Below are positions 8,264-15,783 of a stretch of 18,980 nucleotides of DNA, one piece after another. The stretch spans positions 1 through 18,980 of the forward strand of contig URZM01000022.1 in assembly GCA_900552315.1 (NCBI GenBank), written 5' to 3'. Numbering within the stretch: the first letter of the stretch is position 1; each line of letters starts with the position of its first letter. The notes beneath the pieces were generated by a model. The model worked only from the letters and a program-made list of their open reading frames with translations. It made no database searches and was not told where the DNA came from. A program made the position numbers and the translations under genes. This DNA comes from an uncultured Bacteroidales bacterium. GTDB lineage: Bacteria > Bacteroidota > Bacteroidia > Bacteroidales > Muribaculaceae.

Positions 8264-8641
8264 TTATTCGGAGAGTTTGTCGGCGACCTTGGCGGCCTTC
8301 TCGGACACCTTCTTGGCGCCTTCGGCCAGTTTCTCTTTGCCTTTCTCCTTCAGCTCCGTCCCTTTCTCCTCAAGGGCGTCGCCAGCCTCCTTCACGGCCG
8401 CCTTGGTGTCGGAAGCCGCGTCGTTCAGATTTTCCTGAGCCTGTGCTGCCGACTCTGCCGCGTCGTCGATGACGGGAGCGGGAATGGAGTCCTCGCTTAT
8501 TATGATGTCGGCGCTCTCCACGTCTGTGGCCACCACCTCGGCCGGGACGGCGCCTGTCGTGTCAGCCTCTTTTTCCTTGTTGCTGCATGCGCCGAGACCA
8601 GCCATGGCCAGGACGCTGATTGAAAGAATAATCTTTTTCAT
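8264..8641 (-). CDS. Small Ala/Lys/Glu-rich lipoprotein
   Basis: This is a 125-residue predicted lipoprotein. The start is placed at 8641, where MKKIILSISVLAMAG begins a lipoprotein signal ending in the lipobox LGAC, with lipidated Cys19. The frame extends upstream, but that part overlaps the end of the permease gene and lacks export features. After the Cys the sequence is SNKEKEAD. An acidic linker (to about residue 65) is followed by a heptad-like helix rich in Ala, Lys and Glu (DTKAAVKEAGDALEEKG, KLAEGAKKVSEKAAKVADKL). This resembles LEA- or YtxH-like amphipathic helices and is likely coiled coil. It starts 16 nt after the permease stop and is probably co-transcribed, a sensible pairing because that permease family releases lipoproteins. 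The function is unknown; an envelope spacer or stress role is a guess. Confidence 0.75.
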   Translation of the reverse strand: MKKIILSISVLAMAGLGACSNKEKEADTTGAVPAEVVATDVESADIIISEDSIPAPVIDDAAESAAQAQENLNDAASDTKAAVKEAGDALEEKGTELKEKGKEKLAEGAKKVSEKAAKVADKLSE

Positions 8642-8657
8642 AATCTTGTAAGTATGG

Positions 8658-10046
8658 TTATTTGTTTTTTGCGGATACCGTCCTGGAGGCATACGCCGAC
8701 GAGATGGCTCCGGTGAGCAGGGCTATCCCCGCACTGAGTAAGAAAACGACCGTGAGGTCGAAAATGTTCAGACGTACGGGATAACTTGTGAGCAGCATGT
8801 CGGCGGTGCTTCCAGGCACGGAGATGAATCCGAAACGCATCTGCAAGGCGCACAGCGCCACGCCGAGCGCGATTCCCGCCACCGAGCCCGCCATGCACAC
8901 CATCACGCTCTCCCAGAAGAACACACGCCCTATGAACCTGCGCGAAGCCCCGTAGGCCGACATGGTGAGCATGTTGCGTCTCTTCTCCACAATGAGCATG
9001 GACAGCGTGCTGATGATGTTGAATGACGCGATGACGAGTATGAAGCTCAACAGGAGGAACGTGACCCATTTCTCGATGGCGACCATGCGGAAATGCAATG
9101 TCTGCTGTTCGGCACGTCCTTTTACCTCGTAGTCCGGGCCCAGGCGTTGCGAGAGGGTTGTGCGGAATCTGTCCGGATTCGCCCCCGGGTCCAGTCCCAC
9201 GTACAGGGCGTTTGCCTGGGTGTCGTATTCCAGCAGGCGCCTGGCTGTCTCCAGGTCCATGATCAGTGTCGCGGCGTCGAAATCTGCCTGCTCTGAGCTG
9301 AACACTCCGGTCACGGCCAGGGAGTCGATCATGAATCCGGTGGCGGGGTCGGCGAAATTGATGTCGCCGGTGCGCCTCGGCAGGAACACCAAGACTCCTG
9401 CATCGGCGCCGGACGGCAGTCCCAGATTGCTTGCCGCGCCTATCGATGCCAGGATAGGGGATACCGGCAGCTCATACTGCGCTTCCGGCTCATCGCTCAG
9501 GACCTCTTCGGCGAAAAGAGCCTCCTCGGCGAACTCCTCGTCGGCAAGCTCGGCAATATCGGCACCTGCTTCTTGGTCGAGTCCTTTTTCAGCCGCCATG
9601 TCTGTGACTTGTTGCGGCTGAGGTTTCCATTTGCCGGTCAGCATTATCGAGTCTATGGCCGTTATGGCGCGGTATGCCTCCGGCTTCACGCCGAGAATCC
9701 GCACAGGGAGCTGATGCTGTTCGTAATATGCCACGGCCTCGTCGGTTACGGCTGGCGTGACGGCCTTCACTCCCTCCATGGCTCCTATGGCGCGTTCCAG
9801 CGAATCGGCGTCGGCTATCAGCGAGCCCTTGGCCGGCTGTACGAGCAGCTGGGGGGTGATGCGGGAGTCGCGCCCCAGTATGGCGTCATGGAAGCCGTTG
9901 AACACTGAGAGGACGCACACTATGGCCATGGTGGCCAGGGCCACGCCGCACACCCCGGCCACGGCTATGGCCGTGACGGCGCTGTGTGACTTGCGTGACC
10001 ACAGGTAGCGGGCCGCTATGCGGATTGCAAGCGTTCGGTTGCTCAC
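8658..10046 (-). CDS. LolC/LolE-family lipoprotein-release ABC permease
   Basis: This 462-residue inner-membrane permease belongs to the FtsX/MacB-type family used to extract lipoproteins from the inner membrane (Lol pathway). The start is a GTG at 10046 that overlaps the rbfA stop in GTGA, implying translational coupling; longer versions would run through rbfA. The topology is classical: the cytoplasmic start SNRTLAIRIAARYLWSRKSH, TM1 at about 22-45, a large periplasmic domain, then three C-terminal TM segments (WVTFLLLSFILVIASFNII, VMVCMAGSVAGIALGVALC, LTVVFLLSAGIALLTGAIS). The EKRRNMLTMSAYGAS cytoplasmic coupling segment is present. Residues about 150-195 form an acidic Ala/Glu-rich insert absent from typical homologues of about 400-415 residues. 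No ATPase (LolD) gene is nearby, so it must be encoded elsewhere. Which of LolC, LolE or a fused LolF-type role it fills cannot be told. Confidence 0.85.
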   Translation of the reverse strand: MSNRTLAIRIAARYLWSRKSHSAVTAIAVAGVCGVALATMAIVCVLSVFNGFHDAILGRDSRITPQLLVQPAKGSLIADADSLERAIGAMEGVKAVTPAVTDEAVAYYEQHQLPVRILGVKPEAYRAITAIDSIMLTGKWKPQPQQVTDMAAEKGLDQEAGADIAELADEEFAEEALFAEEVLSDEPEAQYELPVSPILASIGAASNLGLPSGADAGVLVFLPRRTGDINFADPATGFMIDSLAVTGVFSSEQADFDAATLIMDLETARRLLEYDTQANALYVGLDPGANPDRFRTTLSQRLGPDYEVKGRAEQQTLHFRMVAIEKWVTFLLLSFILVIASFNIISTLSMLIVEKRRNMLTMSAYGASRRFIGRVFFWESVMVCMAGSVAGIALGVALCALQMRFGFISVPGSTADMLLTSYPVRLNIFDLTVVFLLSAGIALLTGAISSAYASRTVSAKNK

Positions 10047-10423
10047 TTGTAGGCCTCTTCGCTCTCCGGCGCGTCGTGCAGGTGCGGGTCCGCTGCCAGA
10101 AGGCGGTCTATGTTCTCTATGTAGTCCAGAGAATCGTCCAGATAAAATTGCAGGTCCGGGCACTTGCGCAGGACGTCCTTGACGCGCGAGGCCAGCTCAT
10201 AGCGCACGGTCTTGGACTGCGCGTTTATGTTCTCCAGTATGCCGGCTGCCTTATCCGAGGGGAAAATGCTCAGGTATGCGCGTGCGATGCTGAGGTCAGG
10301 GCTTACCTTCACGCCGGAGACGCTCACCAGCACGCCGCCCATGGCTGCCGTCTGTTTGCGGAATATCTCGCTCAGCTCCTTCTGGAGCATGCGCGCTATC
10401 TTTGCTTGTCTTTTTCCTTCCAT
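10043..10423 (-). CDS. rbfA: Ribosome-binding factor A
   Basis: This 126-residue RbfA binds the 30S subunit during late 16S rRNA 5'-end maturation and is needed for cold adaptation in model bacteria. The start at 10423 gives the typical N-terminus MEGKRQAKIARMLQKELSEIF; upstream codons are not conserved-looking. The single KH-like domain shows the family signature: V-S-G-V-K-V-S-P-D-L-S-x-A-R-A-Y-L-S, then the helix ASRVKDVLRKCPDLQFYLDDSLDYIENIDRLL. The C-terminus is short and acidic. The stop overlaps the permease GTG by 4 nt. The 72-nt gap upstream to the methyltransferase has no TAnnTTTG promoter, so it is probably part of the same transcript. Confidence 0.93.
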   Translation of the reverse strand: MEGKRQAKIARMLQKELSEIFRKQTAAMGGVLVSVSGVKVSPDLSIARAYLSIFPSDKAAGILENINAQSKTVRYELASRVKDVLRKCPDLQFYLDDSLDYIENIDRLLAADPHLHDAPESEEAYK

Positions 10424-10495
10424 AGTCTTTGTGTATTCGTTACCCTGATATAACGCGCGAGGCGCGGGGTATGTTTGCGGCGGGGGCACGGGTGT

Positions 10496-11128
10496 TCAGC
10501 CCTTCACCCGTATCAAGGTGAGACCGTCGCGCAGGGGGAGCATCACTTTCTCCACGTCGGGGTCGGCGCCCACCAGGGAGTTGAACTCCATGACGCCGAG
10601 CGTCTGGGGCGAGTGGCGCTCGCTGGCCACCACGTGTCCGTCCCACAGGGTGTTGTCCGCCACGATGACGCCGCCTCTCCTCATAAGCGGCTTGAGCAGG
10701 CGGTAATAGTCGGCGTAGTGCCGTTTGTCCGCGTCTATGAACGCGAAGTCGAATGTGGCACCTGCGGGCATCTCTTCCAGAACCCGGCAAGCATCTCCTA
10801 TGTGGAGGCATACCTTGTCGCCGAAAGGGGAGAGGGAAAGGTTGTGGCGTATCAGGTCCTCAAGCTCGTCGTTCACCTCCACGGTGTGTATCTCGCCGTC
10901 CGCCGGAAGCCCTTCGGCCATGCAGAGGGTGGAATAGGCCGAATAGGTGCCCAGTTCCAGGATGCGGGATGCTCCGGAAACCTGCACGAGCATCTTGAGC
11001 AGGCGCCCTTGCAGGTGTCCCGAGCACATGCGCGGGTTGTAGAGGCGCAGGTTGGTGTCGCGGTCCACCCGGCGCAGCCACTCCGGTTCGGGGTCTATGT
11101 GCTCCAATATGTAGTCTTCCAGCGTCAT
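10496..11128 (-). CDS. Class I SAM-dependent O-methyltransferase
   Basis: This 210-residue enzyme belongs to the catechol-O-methyltransferase-like family (Methyltransf_3), which also includes the tRNA-modifying TrmR proteins. The start at 11128 (MTLEDYILEHIDPEP) overlaps the aroQ stop in ATGA. Motif I is ILELGTYSAYST (56-67), the acidic SAM ribose-binding strand is IHTVEVND (about 80-87), and the metal and catalytic region is DFAFIDADK (127-135) with VADNTLWDG (156-164). These are the expected positions for divalent-metal-dependent members. The substrate cannot be read from sequence; small phenolics or a tRNA wobble uridine are both possible. It is encoded between aroQ and rbfA in the minus-strand cluster. 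Confidence 0.88.
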   Translation of the reverse strand: MTLEDYILEHIDPEPEWLRRVDRDTNLRLYNPRMCSGHLQGRLLKMLVQVSGASRILELGTYSAYSTLCMAEGLPADGEIHTVEVNDELEDLIRHNLSLSPFGDKVCLHIGDACRVLEEMPAGATFDFAFIDADKRHYADYYRLLKPLMRRGGVIVADNTLWDGHVVASERHSPQTLGVMEFNSLVGADPDVEKVMLPLRDGLTLIRVKG

Positions 11129-11571
11129 GGGCGGTATGTGGCCAGCAGCCCTTGGAGGGCGAGCGCGTAGGACTCCAGCCCGAAACCGGTGACTGTGCCC
11201 AGACATACGGGCGCGAGTACGGACTTGCGGCGGAACTCCTCGCGTGCCGAAGGGTTGGAGATATGCACCTCCACCACCGGCAGCGGGGCTATGGCCTTGA
11301 CGGCGTCGGCCAGTGCGTATGAATAATGCGTGTATGCCCCGGCGTTCAGGATAACGCCGTCGGCCTTCTCCTGAGCCGTACCAGTGAGGGCGGACTGCAC
11401 TGCGTCTATCAGCTCTCCCTCGCAGTTGGACTGCACATGGCGCAGGGACACCTCGGGGAAGCGGGAGGCCAGCTCAGGCAAAAAAGACTCGAACGTCCGC
11501 GAACCGTAGATGTGCGGTTCGCGGAGTCCGAGCATATTCAGGTTCGGTCCGTTGATGATCAGGACTTTCAT
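11125..11571 (-). CDS. aroQ: Type II 3-dehydroquinate dehydratase
   Basis: This 148-residue cytoplasmic enzyme converts 3-dehydroquinate to 3-dehydroshikimate, the third step of the shikimate pathway. The start MKVLIINGPNLNMLG is the family N-terminus. By alignment with known type II enzymes, the active-site residues are present: Arg17 and Tyr22 of the lid (LREPHIYG), Asn76 (ILNAGAYTH), His82, His103 (VEVHISNPSARE) and Arg114. The length is typical for the dodecameric type II family. It starts 22 nt after the cysS stop and its own stop overlaps the methyltransferase start by 4 nt. Confidence 0.95.
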   Translation of the reverse strand: MKVLIINGPNLNMLGLREPHIYGSRTFESFLPELASRFPEVSLRHVQSNCEGELIDAVQSALTGTAQEKADGVILNAGAYTHYSYALADAVKAIAPLPVVEVHISNPSAREEFRRKSVLAPVCLGTVTGFGLESYALALQGLLATYRP

Positions 11572-11593
11572 GGTCGTTACGCTATTGAGGTGG

Positions 11594-13072
11594 TCAGGCC
11601 TTCACGCTCCACTCCACGCCGTTCTTGGTGTCCTTCACGTTGAACCCGGCTGCCGCCAGACGGTCGCGTATGAGGTCTGACGTGGCCCAGTCCTTGTTCG
11701 CCTTGGCGTTCTTGCGGATTTCCATCAGGAGGTTCACCGCCTCTTCGTAAGGCTTCAGCTTGTCGGGGTTGTCGCCGGTGTCGGCGGTGCGTATTCCGAG
11801 AAGCTCCACCAAGAAGATGTCGAACAGGTGGCGCAGCGAGGCCAGGTCGTCGGCCGACAGCTTGGCTTCGCCGGAGTTGGCCGCGTTTATGATGCGGCTG
11901 GCCTCGAAGAGCTGGGCTATCACCTGGGGCGTGTTCAGGTCGTCGTCCATGGCCTCGTAGCAGCGGGCCGCGAAGTCAGGCACCTCGACGGTGCTCTTCT
12001 CTGCGGGCAGCAGGGCCTGGAGGCGCTGGTAGCTCTCGAGCATCTTCTGGAGAGCCTTCTCAGAACTCTGGAGGGCGGCGTTGCTGAAATCCACAGTGCT
12101 GCGGTAGTGCGCCTGGAGGATGAAGAACCTGATCACCATTGGCGAGTACGCCTTTTCCAGCAGAGGATGGGAGCCGGTGAAGAATTCCTCGAGATTGATG
12201 AAATTCTTGTAGCTCTTGCCCATCTTCTTGCCGTTGATGGTTATCATGTTGTTGTGCATCCAGTAGCGCACGGCGGGATGTCCCTGGGCTGCCACGCTCT
12301 GCGCTATCTCGCACTCGTGGTGCGGGAAGAGCAGGTCGAGGCCTCCGCCATGTATGTCGAAGGTGTCGCCCAGGTATTTCTCGCCCATGGTGGAGCACTC
12401 CAGGTGCCAGCCGGGGAAGCCTTCGCTCCAGGGCGACGGCCAGTGCATGATGTGCTCCGGCGCCGCGCATTTCCACAACGCGAAATCAAGCGGGTTGCGC
12501 TTCTCGCTCTGGCCGTCGAGGGTACGGGTGTTGCTCTCCAGGTCCTCTATGTTGCGGCCCGAGAGGATGCCGTACTTGTGGTCATGGTTGTATTTCTCCA
12601 CGTCGAAATACACCGACCCGTGGCTCTCATAGGCATAACCCGCGTCCAGGATTTTCTTCACATACTCGATTTGCTCGATGATGTGGCCTGAGGCGTGCGG
12701 CTCTATCGAGGGGGGCAGCACGCCCAGGGCCTCCATGTCGCGGTGATAGCGGTTCAGGTAATGCTGCACCACCTCCATGGGCTCGAGCTGCTCCAGGCGG
12801 GCCTTCTTGGTGATCTTGTCCTCGCCGTCGTCGGCGTCGTGCTCCAGATGGCCCACGTCGGTGATGTTGCGCACATAGCGCACCTTGTAGCCCAGATGCC
12901 GCAGATAGCGGTACAGGATGTCGAACGTGACCGCCGGCCTGGCATGTCCCAGATGGGCGTCGCCGTAGACTGTCGGCCCGCAGACGTACATCCCCACCAT
13001 CCCCTCGTGCAGTGGCTTGAAAAGCTCTTTCTGGCGTGTGAGGCTGTTGTATATCAGCAGATTCGTATCCAT
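11594..13072 (-). CDS. cysS: Cysteinyl-tRNA synthetase
   Basis: This 492-residue class I aminoacyl-tRNA synthetase charges tRNA-Cys. The N-terminal CGPTVYGDAHLGHARP holds zinc ligand Cys31 and the HIGH-type motif HLGH (40-43). A downstream WHLECSTMGEKYLG and FPHHECEIAQS supply the other zinc-binding Cys and His residues. The KMSKS-type loop reads KMGKS (about 283-287), a Ser-to-Gly variant. The C-terminal helical anticodon-binding part (DDDLNTPQ) and tail are complete, ending NGVEWSVKA. It follows the DUF3467 gene by 21 nt and is likely expressed from the promoter upstream of that gene. Confidence 0.96.
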   Translation of the reverse strand: MDTNLLIYNSLTRQKELFKPLHEGMVGMYVCGPTVYGDAHLGHARPAVTFDILYRYLRHLGYKVRYVRNITDVGHLEHDADDGEDKITKKARLEQLEPMEVVQHYLNRYHRDMEALGVLPPSIEPHASGHIIEQIEYVKKILDAGYAYESHGSVYFDVEKYNHDHKYGILSGRNIEDLESNTRTLDGQSEKRNPLDFALWKCAAPEHIMHWPSPWSEGFPGWHLECSTMGEKYLGDTFDIHGGGLDLLFPHHECEIAQSVAAQGHPAVRYWMHNNMITINGKKMGKSYKNFINLEEFFTGSHPLLEKAYSPMVIRFFILQAHYRSTVDFSNAALQSSEKALQKMLESYQRLQALLPAEKSTVEVPDFAARCYEAMDDDLNTPQVIAQLFEASRIINAANSGEAKLSADDLASLRHLFDIFLVELLGIRTADTGDNPDKLKPYEEAVNLLMEIRKNAKANKDWATSDLIRDRLAAAGFNVKDTKNGVEWSVKA

Positions 13073-13093
13073 GTAGGGGTTGCTGGGCCTTTA

Positions 13094-13399
13094 TCAGTTG
13101 TTGGAGAAGTTACCGCCCTGGCCGTTGGGTCGCTTCTGCTGGATTTCGCCGAAGGTCTTCTCGTATTTCTGCACGTTGTCCGTCAGGGCGAACATCAGCT
13201 GCTTGGCGTTCTCGGGGCTCATCACGATGCGGCTTACCACGGGAGCCTGGGGCATGCCGGGGGCGGCGAAGATGAAGTCGATCAGGAACTCGTTGGGGCC
13301 GTGGCCTATCATGGCCAGGTTGGAGTACTTGCCGTCTGCCACTTCGGGCTTGAGCTGGATCTGAAGCTGGTTCTTGTTCTCTTGGTTGTTGTTTGCCAT
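13094..13399 (-). CDS. DUF3467 family protein
   Basis: This is a 101-residue small cytoplasmic protein of a conserved family with no known function. The start MANNNQENKNQLQIQL and the core (LKPEVADGKYSNLAMIGHGPNEFLIDFIFAAPG, then RIVMSPENAKQLMFALTDNVQKYE) fit DUF3467. The ends are low-complexity, rich in Asn and Gln at the N-terminus and Gly and Asn at the C-terminus. There is no signal peptide or membrane segment. It is the first gene of the minus-strand housekeeping cluster, with a recognisable promoter about 115 nt upstream of the start. Confidence 0.87.
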   Translation of the reverse strand: MANNNQENKNQLQIQLKPEVADGKYSNLAMIGHGPNEFLIDFIFAAPGMPQAPVVSRIVMSPENAKQLMFALTDNVQKYEKTFGEIQQKRPNGQGGNFSNN

Positions 13400-13520
13400 T
13401 GTCGTGTTTGTGTTTTTATGTGGTTATATTTTAGTTGTCTGACTTGTGGCCGATAAGGCACGGGACGCTTAAAAACCAAAAGCCTGGATGCGGCAAGGTC
13501 CCTGCGGGAGCTTGCACGCA

Positions 13521-13551
13521 CAAAGATACTCTAAAATTTCGGTCTGACAAA
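13521..13551 (-). promoter_or_regulatory. Promoter of the DUF3467-cysS cluster
   Basis: On the minus strand, TTTG (13548-13551) is followed after 19 bp by TATCTTTG (13521-13528), a full match to the Bacteroidetes -33/-7 pattern. Transcription would start near 13514, giving a 5' leader of about 115 nt. The leader contains a short hairpin (TCCC-GCA-GGGA) just after the start site. Confidence 0.7.
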
Positions 13552-13645
13552 ATCCGTGCCGAAATTCACTCCCTCTTGAAGCCGCATCATAATCGAATCA
13601 CGATGAAGTCCTTCATTTCAGAGGTATTGAAGATAGGGCTACGTA

Positions 13646-13915
13646 TCATTGGCTCTTGGAAGACCCCATAGACTTAAGCATAGCCTCGACCGACGAGGTG
13701 TCAACTGAAGGTGTGTCACGCAAAGCTCCGCTCTCAGCTTCACGCATTGCCGCGATGGTCTCCTCATTGGGCTGGCTCCAAGCCGCCTGACGCAGAACAA
13801 GTTCTACGAAATTGTTCAAAGACCTGTGTTCACGTCGGGCAAGCTCTTTGAGACGCTCAATCAATTGGGTGTCAAGACGGAACGTAGTTGTTTTCTTTGG
13901 AATTGCTGCATCCAT
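13646..13915 (-). CDS. Orphan ribbon-helix-helix antitoxin-like protein
   Basis: This is an 89-residue putative DNA-binding protein. The start at 13915 (MDAAIPKKTTTFRLD) is chosen because a promoter lies just upstream and overlaps the longer frame, which opens at 13999. The core TTTFRLDTQLIERLKELAR is a beta-strand and first helix, and EHRSLNNFVELVLRQAA is the second helix of a ribbon-helix-helix fold. The C-terminal half (PNEETIAAMREAESG to the end) looks like the toxin-binding tail of Bacteroidetes antitoxins of RelE/ParE-type modules. No toxin reading frame follows: 13400-13645 is non-coding. Local base composition is AT-richer than the neighbours, hinting at separate acquisition. It could be a solitary repressor or the remnant of a toxin-antitoxin pair. 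Confidence 0.78.
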   Translation of the reverse strand: MDAAIPKKTTTFRLDTQLIERLKELARREHRSLNNFVELVLRQAAWSQPNEETIAAMREAESGALRDTPSVDTSSVEAMLKSMGSSKSQ

Positions 13916-13942
13916 ATTTTCAATGTCAATTGGTCTTGACTG

Positions 13943-13974
13943 CAAAGTTAATACATTTGCAATACACGGCCAAA
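13943..13974 (-). promoter_or_regulatory. Promoter of the ribbon-helix-helix gene
   Basis: On the minus strand, TTTG (13971-13974) is followed after 20 bp by TAACTTTG (13943-13950), a full Bacteroidetes promoter match. The expected start near 13937 leaves a leader of about 21 nt before the ATG at 13915, which excludes the longer upstream start. Confidence 0.78.
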
Positions 13975-14032
13975 CGTCGGAGAGAAAACATAGGGACATC
14001 TCACGGACCTGAGGGCCGACGGCGCGTGCGTG

Positions 14033-14887
14033 TCAGGGCATCCTCTCCAGGCGCGGGAAGGCGTCTATGTAGGAGCCGGGGGAGATGTTGTATATGCTCA
14101 CTCCCCGCCGGGAGGCCCAGGCCGCTATCTGGTGGTAGGAACGGAAGGCTATGTACAGGCTGCGCAGGATGTCGTGCAGGTGATAGCCTGCGTATTCGGA
14201 GCAGACGCGTGTCTGCTCCTCGGCGTTGTCTTTGTAGAAATGGGGCTGCACGCTCACCACCCTGTTCTGGTCGTCCACCCCCAGGGTGCGGCTCCAGGTA
14301 TGGTCGGCCCCGGCGATGTATATGCGGCGGAACCCTTCGCGTATGCCTATCATGATGGAGGGTATCAGCACGTTGCGGGGGCGGGGCATGGCCAGTCCGG
14401 CGGCGTAGAGCGGGTGGACCAGTGCGGCGGTCCCCTCGCCGGGCGTGAGGTTGAAGCCCTTGACTGTAAGCTGTGTGCCCGCGAGCGCGGATCTTGCTGC
14501 GGACACTCTGGGGCATGGCACGTACAGGGTCATGGGCCAGTCGGCTCTGCCGAGGTTTTGCCACAGGCGCTCCACGTTGGGGTCTGTGGCGCGCCCGCTG
14601 AAGAAATGAGGGTCGGCGAGCACGTAGAATTGAGGCCTGAGGCTGAAAAACTCAGGGGCGTTCGCGGCGAAATTCACCGCCAGGCGGTGCCGTCTCGTCA
14701 GAGCCGCCTCCTCATGGTCGAGGGTGTGGCGCAGCGAGGGCCCGTTGCCCAGTATCACCAGCTCCTCCTCTGCGGGGCGCCGTGTCTTCTTGGCCGGGCG
14801 GCGGCTCATGACGGCCGCCTTGAGCCATGAGGCCACTCCTGAGCCTGTGGCGCTCAACGCGTCGGCGGTTTTCTTCAATAAGCTCAT
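14033..14887 (-). CDS. GNGPSL-motif putative glycosyltransferase (DUF115/GT42-like)
   Basis: This is a 284-residue cytoplasmic protein. After a basic N-terminal region (about 1-40), the strand-loop LVILGNGPSLRHTL (43-56) resembles the nucleotide-sugar-binding start of GT42 sialyltransferases and of DUF115/MptE-like proteins. FRRIYIAGADHTW (187-198) matches the second conserved strand of those families, with a candidate catalytic His196. There is no signal peptide or clear membrane segment. It is the last gene of a four-gene glycan cluster, overlapping the reductase stop in ATGA. The role is probably addition or modification of a sugar on a surface polysaccharide (inference). The family assignment is by motif only, and pterin-kinase-like function is unlikely in this context. 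Confidence 0.6.
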   Translation of the reverse strand: MSLLKKTADALSATGSGVASWLKAAVMSRRPAKKTRRPAEEELVILGNGPSLRHTLDHEEAALTRRHRLAVNFAANAPEFFSLRPQFYVLADPHFFSGRATDPNVERLWQNLGRADWPMTLYVPCPRVSAARSALAGTQLTVKGFNLTPGEGTAALVHPLYAAGLAMPRPRNVLIPSIMIGIREGFRRIYIAGADHTWSRTLGVDDQNRVVSVQPHFYKDNAEEQTRVCSEYAGYHLHDILRSLYIAFRSYHQIAAWASRRGVSIYNISPGSYIDAFPRLERMP

Positions 14888-15783
14888 GATTCTCTATATG
14901 GATATTCGGGGTGACGGCGTGCCATCACCTCTACGGTGTCGTATGGTTTCAGTCCGGTGGCCTCGGTCAGGGCCTTGTTCGAGAAGGTGGCTGACGTGGT
15001 TAGCTTTGCATACGCCTTCCTGGTCTTTTTGAGGGGGCAGAGTCTCAGCAACCATTTGGCCAGCCCGGCAGGGAAGGACAGCACGTGCTTGTCAGTGCCG
15101 AGGTTCGCGGCCATCGCGTCCGCTATGGAGATGACGGAATGGGCTATCCCGTCCGAGACGTTGAACACGCCCGGCACGCCGAGCGTGAGGCGCGCGGCGC
15201 GTGCCACGTCGTCTGCCATCACCAGGCTGCGCACGGCGGGGTTGCCGCGCAGGTGCATGTAGCGACCGCGCGCCACGGCCTCCGCCATCACGGCCAGCCG
15301 GCCGTGCATGCCTCGCCCGGCTGTCAGCGCCGGGCGCAATATGGTGAGCGTAGTGCCATGCTCGGCGCACCATTTCTCAAGCGCCTTCTCGGCCCTGATC
15401 TTGGAGCGTGAATACTCGGTGTCGGGCCGCAGGAAGCAGGACTCCTCCACGTCGGTGCCGGGGTCGGAGCCGTATACATGCACCGAACTCAGGTAGGTGA
15501 TGTGCCGTGGAGGGGTCCCATCCAGGGCCTTGAGCAGACGCTTGGTGCCCTCATTGTTGAGCGCGTCCGCCCGGCCTTTCTCGTCGGTGCCCGCCGCGTG
15601 AATCACGGCGTCGTAACATGTCTCCAATGCAGGTGTGTCATGCTCCAGGTCGCAGACGTAGGTCGCTCCCTGCTGCCGGGAGAGGGTGTCGGGCGCGATA
15701 CCGGCGGAGCGCAGTTCTTCCAAGATGTATGAACCTATGAATCCGGAAGCCCCGGTGAGCAATATCTTCTTGTAGTCAGTCAT
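14884..15783 (-). CDS. NAD(P)-dependent epimerase/dehydratase (extended SDR)
   Basis: This 299-residue Rossmann-fold enzyme is of the extended short-chain dehydrogenase type that acts on nucleotide sugars. The dinucleotide-binding motif is GASGFIG (11-17), an acidic residue follows the next strands, and the active site is SS (99-100) with Y124-x-x-x-K128 (TEYSRSKIRAEK). VIHAAGTDEKG and ILRPALTAGRGMHGR are typical cofactor and substrate loops. The protein overlaps the glycosyltransferase upstream by 8 nt and the downstream gene by 4 nt, so translation is probably coupled. It likely makes or remodels a sugar donor or lipid-linked sugar for the glycan cluster. The exact substrate (4-epimerase or 4-reductase) is not visible. 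Confidence 0.85.
   Translation of the reverse strand: MTDYKKILLTGASGFIGSYILEELRSAGIAPDTLSRQQGATYVCDLEHDTPALETCYDAVIHAAGTDEKGRADALNNEGTKRLLKALDGTPPRHITYLSSVHVYGSDPGTDVEESCFLRPDTEYSRSKIRAEKALEKWCAEHGTTLTILRPALTAGRGMHGRLAVMAEAVARGRYMHLRGNPAVRSLVMADDVARAARLTLGVPGVFNVSDGIAHSVISIADAMAANLGTDKHVLSFPAGLAKWLLRLCPLKKTRKAYAKLTTSATFSNKALTEATGLKPYDTVEVMARRHPEYPYRES

Noticed and set aside
11828..13456. Two long plus-strand open frames (287 and 253 codons) opposite cysS and DUF3467
   Set aside because: The opposite strand encodes unmistakable cysS with its motifs; the antisense frames have biased composition and no family resemblance.
13435..13671. 78-codon plus-strand frame between the DUF3467 and antitoxin genes, considered as a possible toxin
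   Set aside because: It shows no RelE/ParE-like features, lies on the opposite strand and covers the promoter of the DUF3467 cluster.
14030..14830. 266-codon plus-strand frame opposite the GNGPSL protein
   Set aside because: It is an antisense shadow; the minus frame has conserved motifs and a 4-nt overlap with its neighbour.
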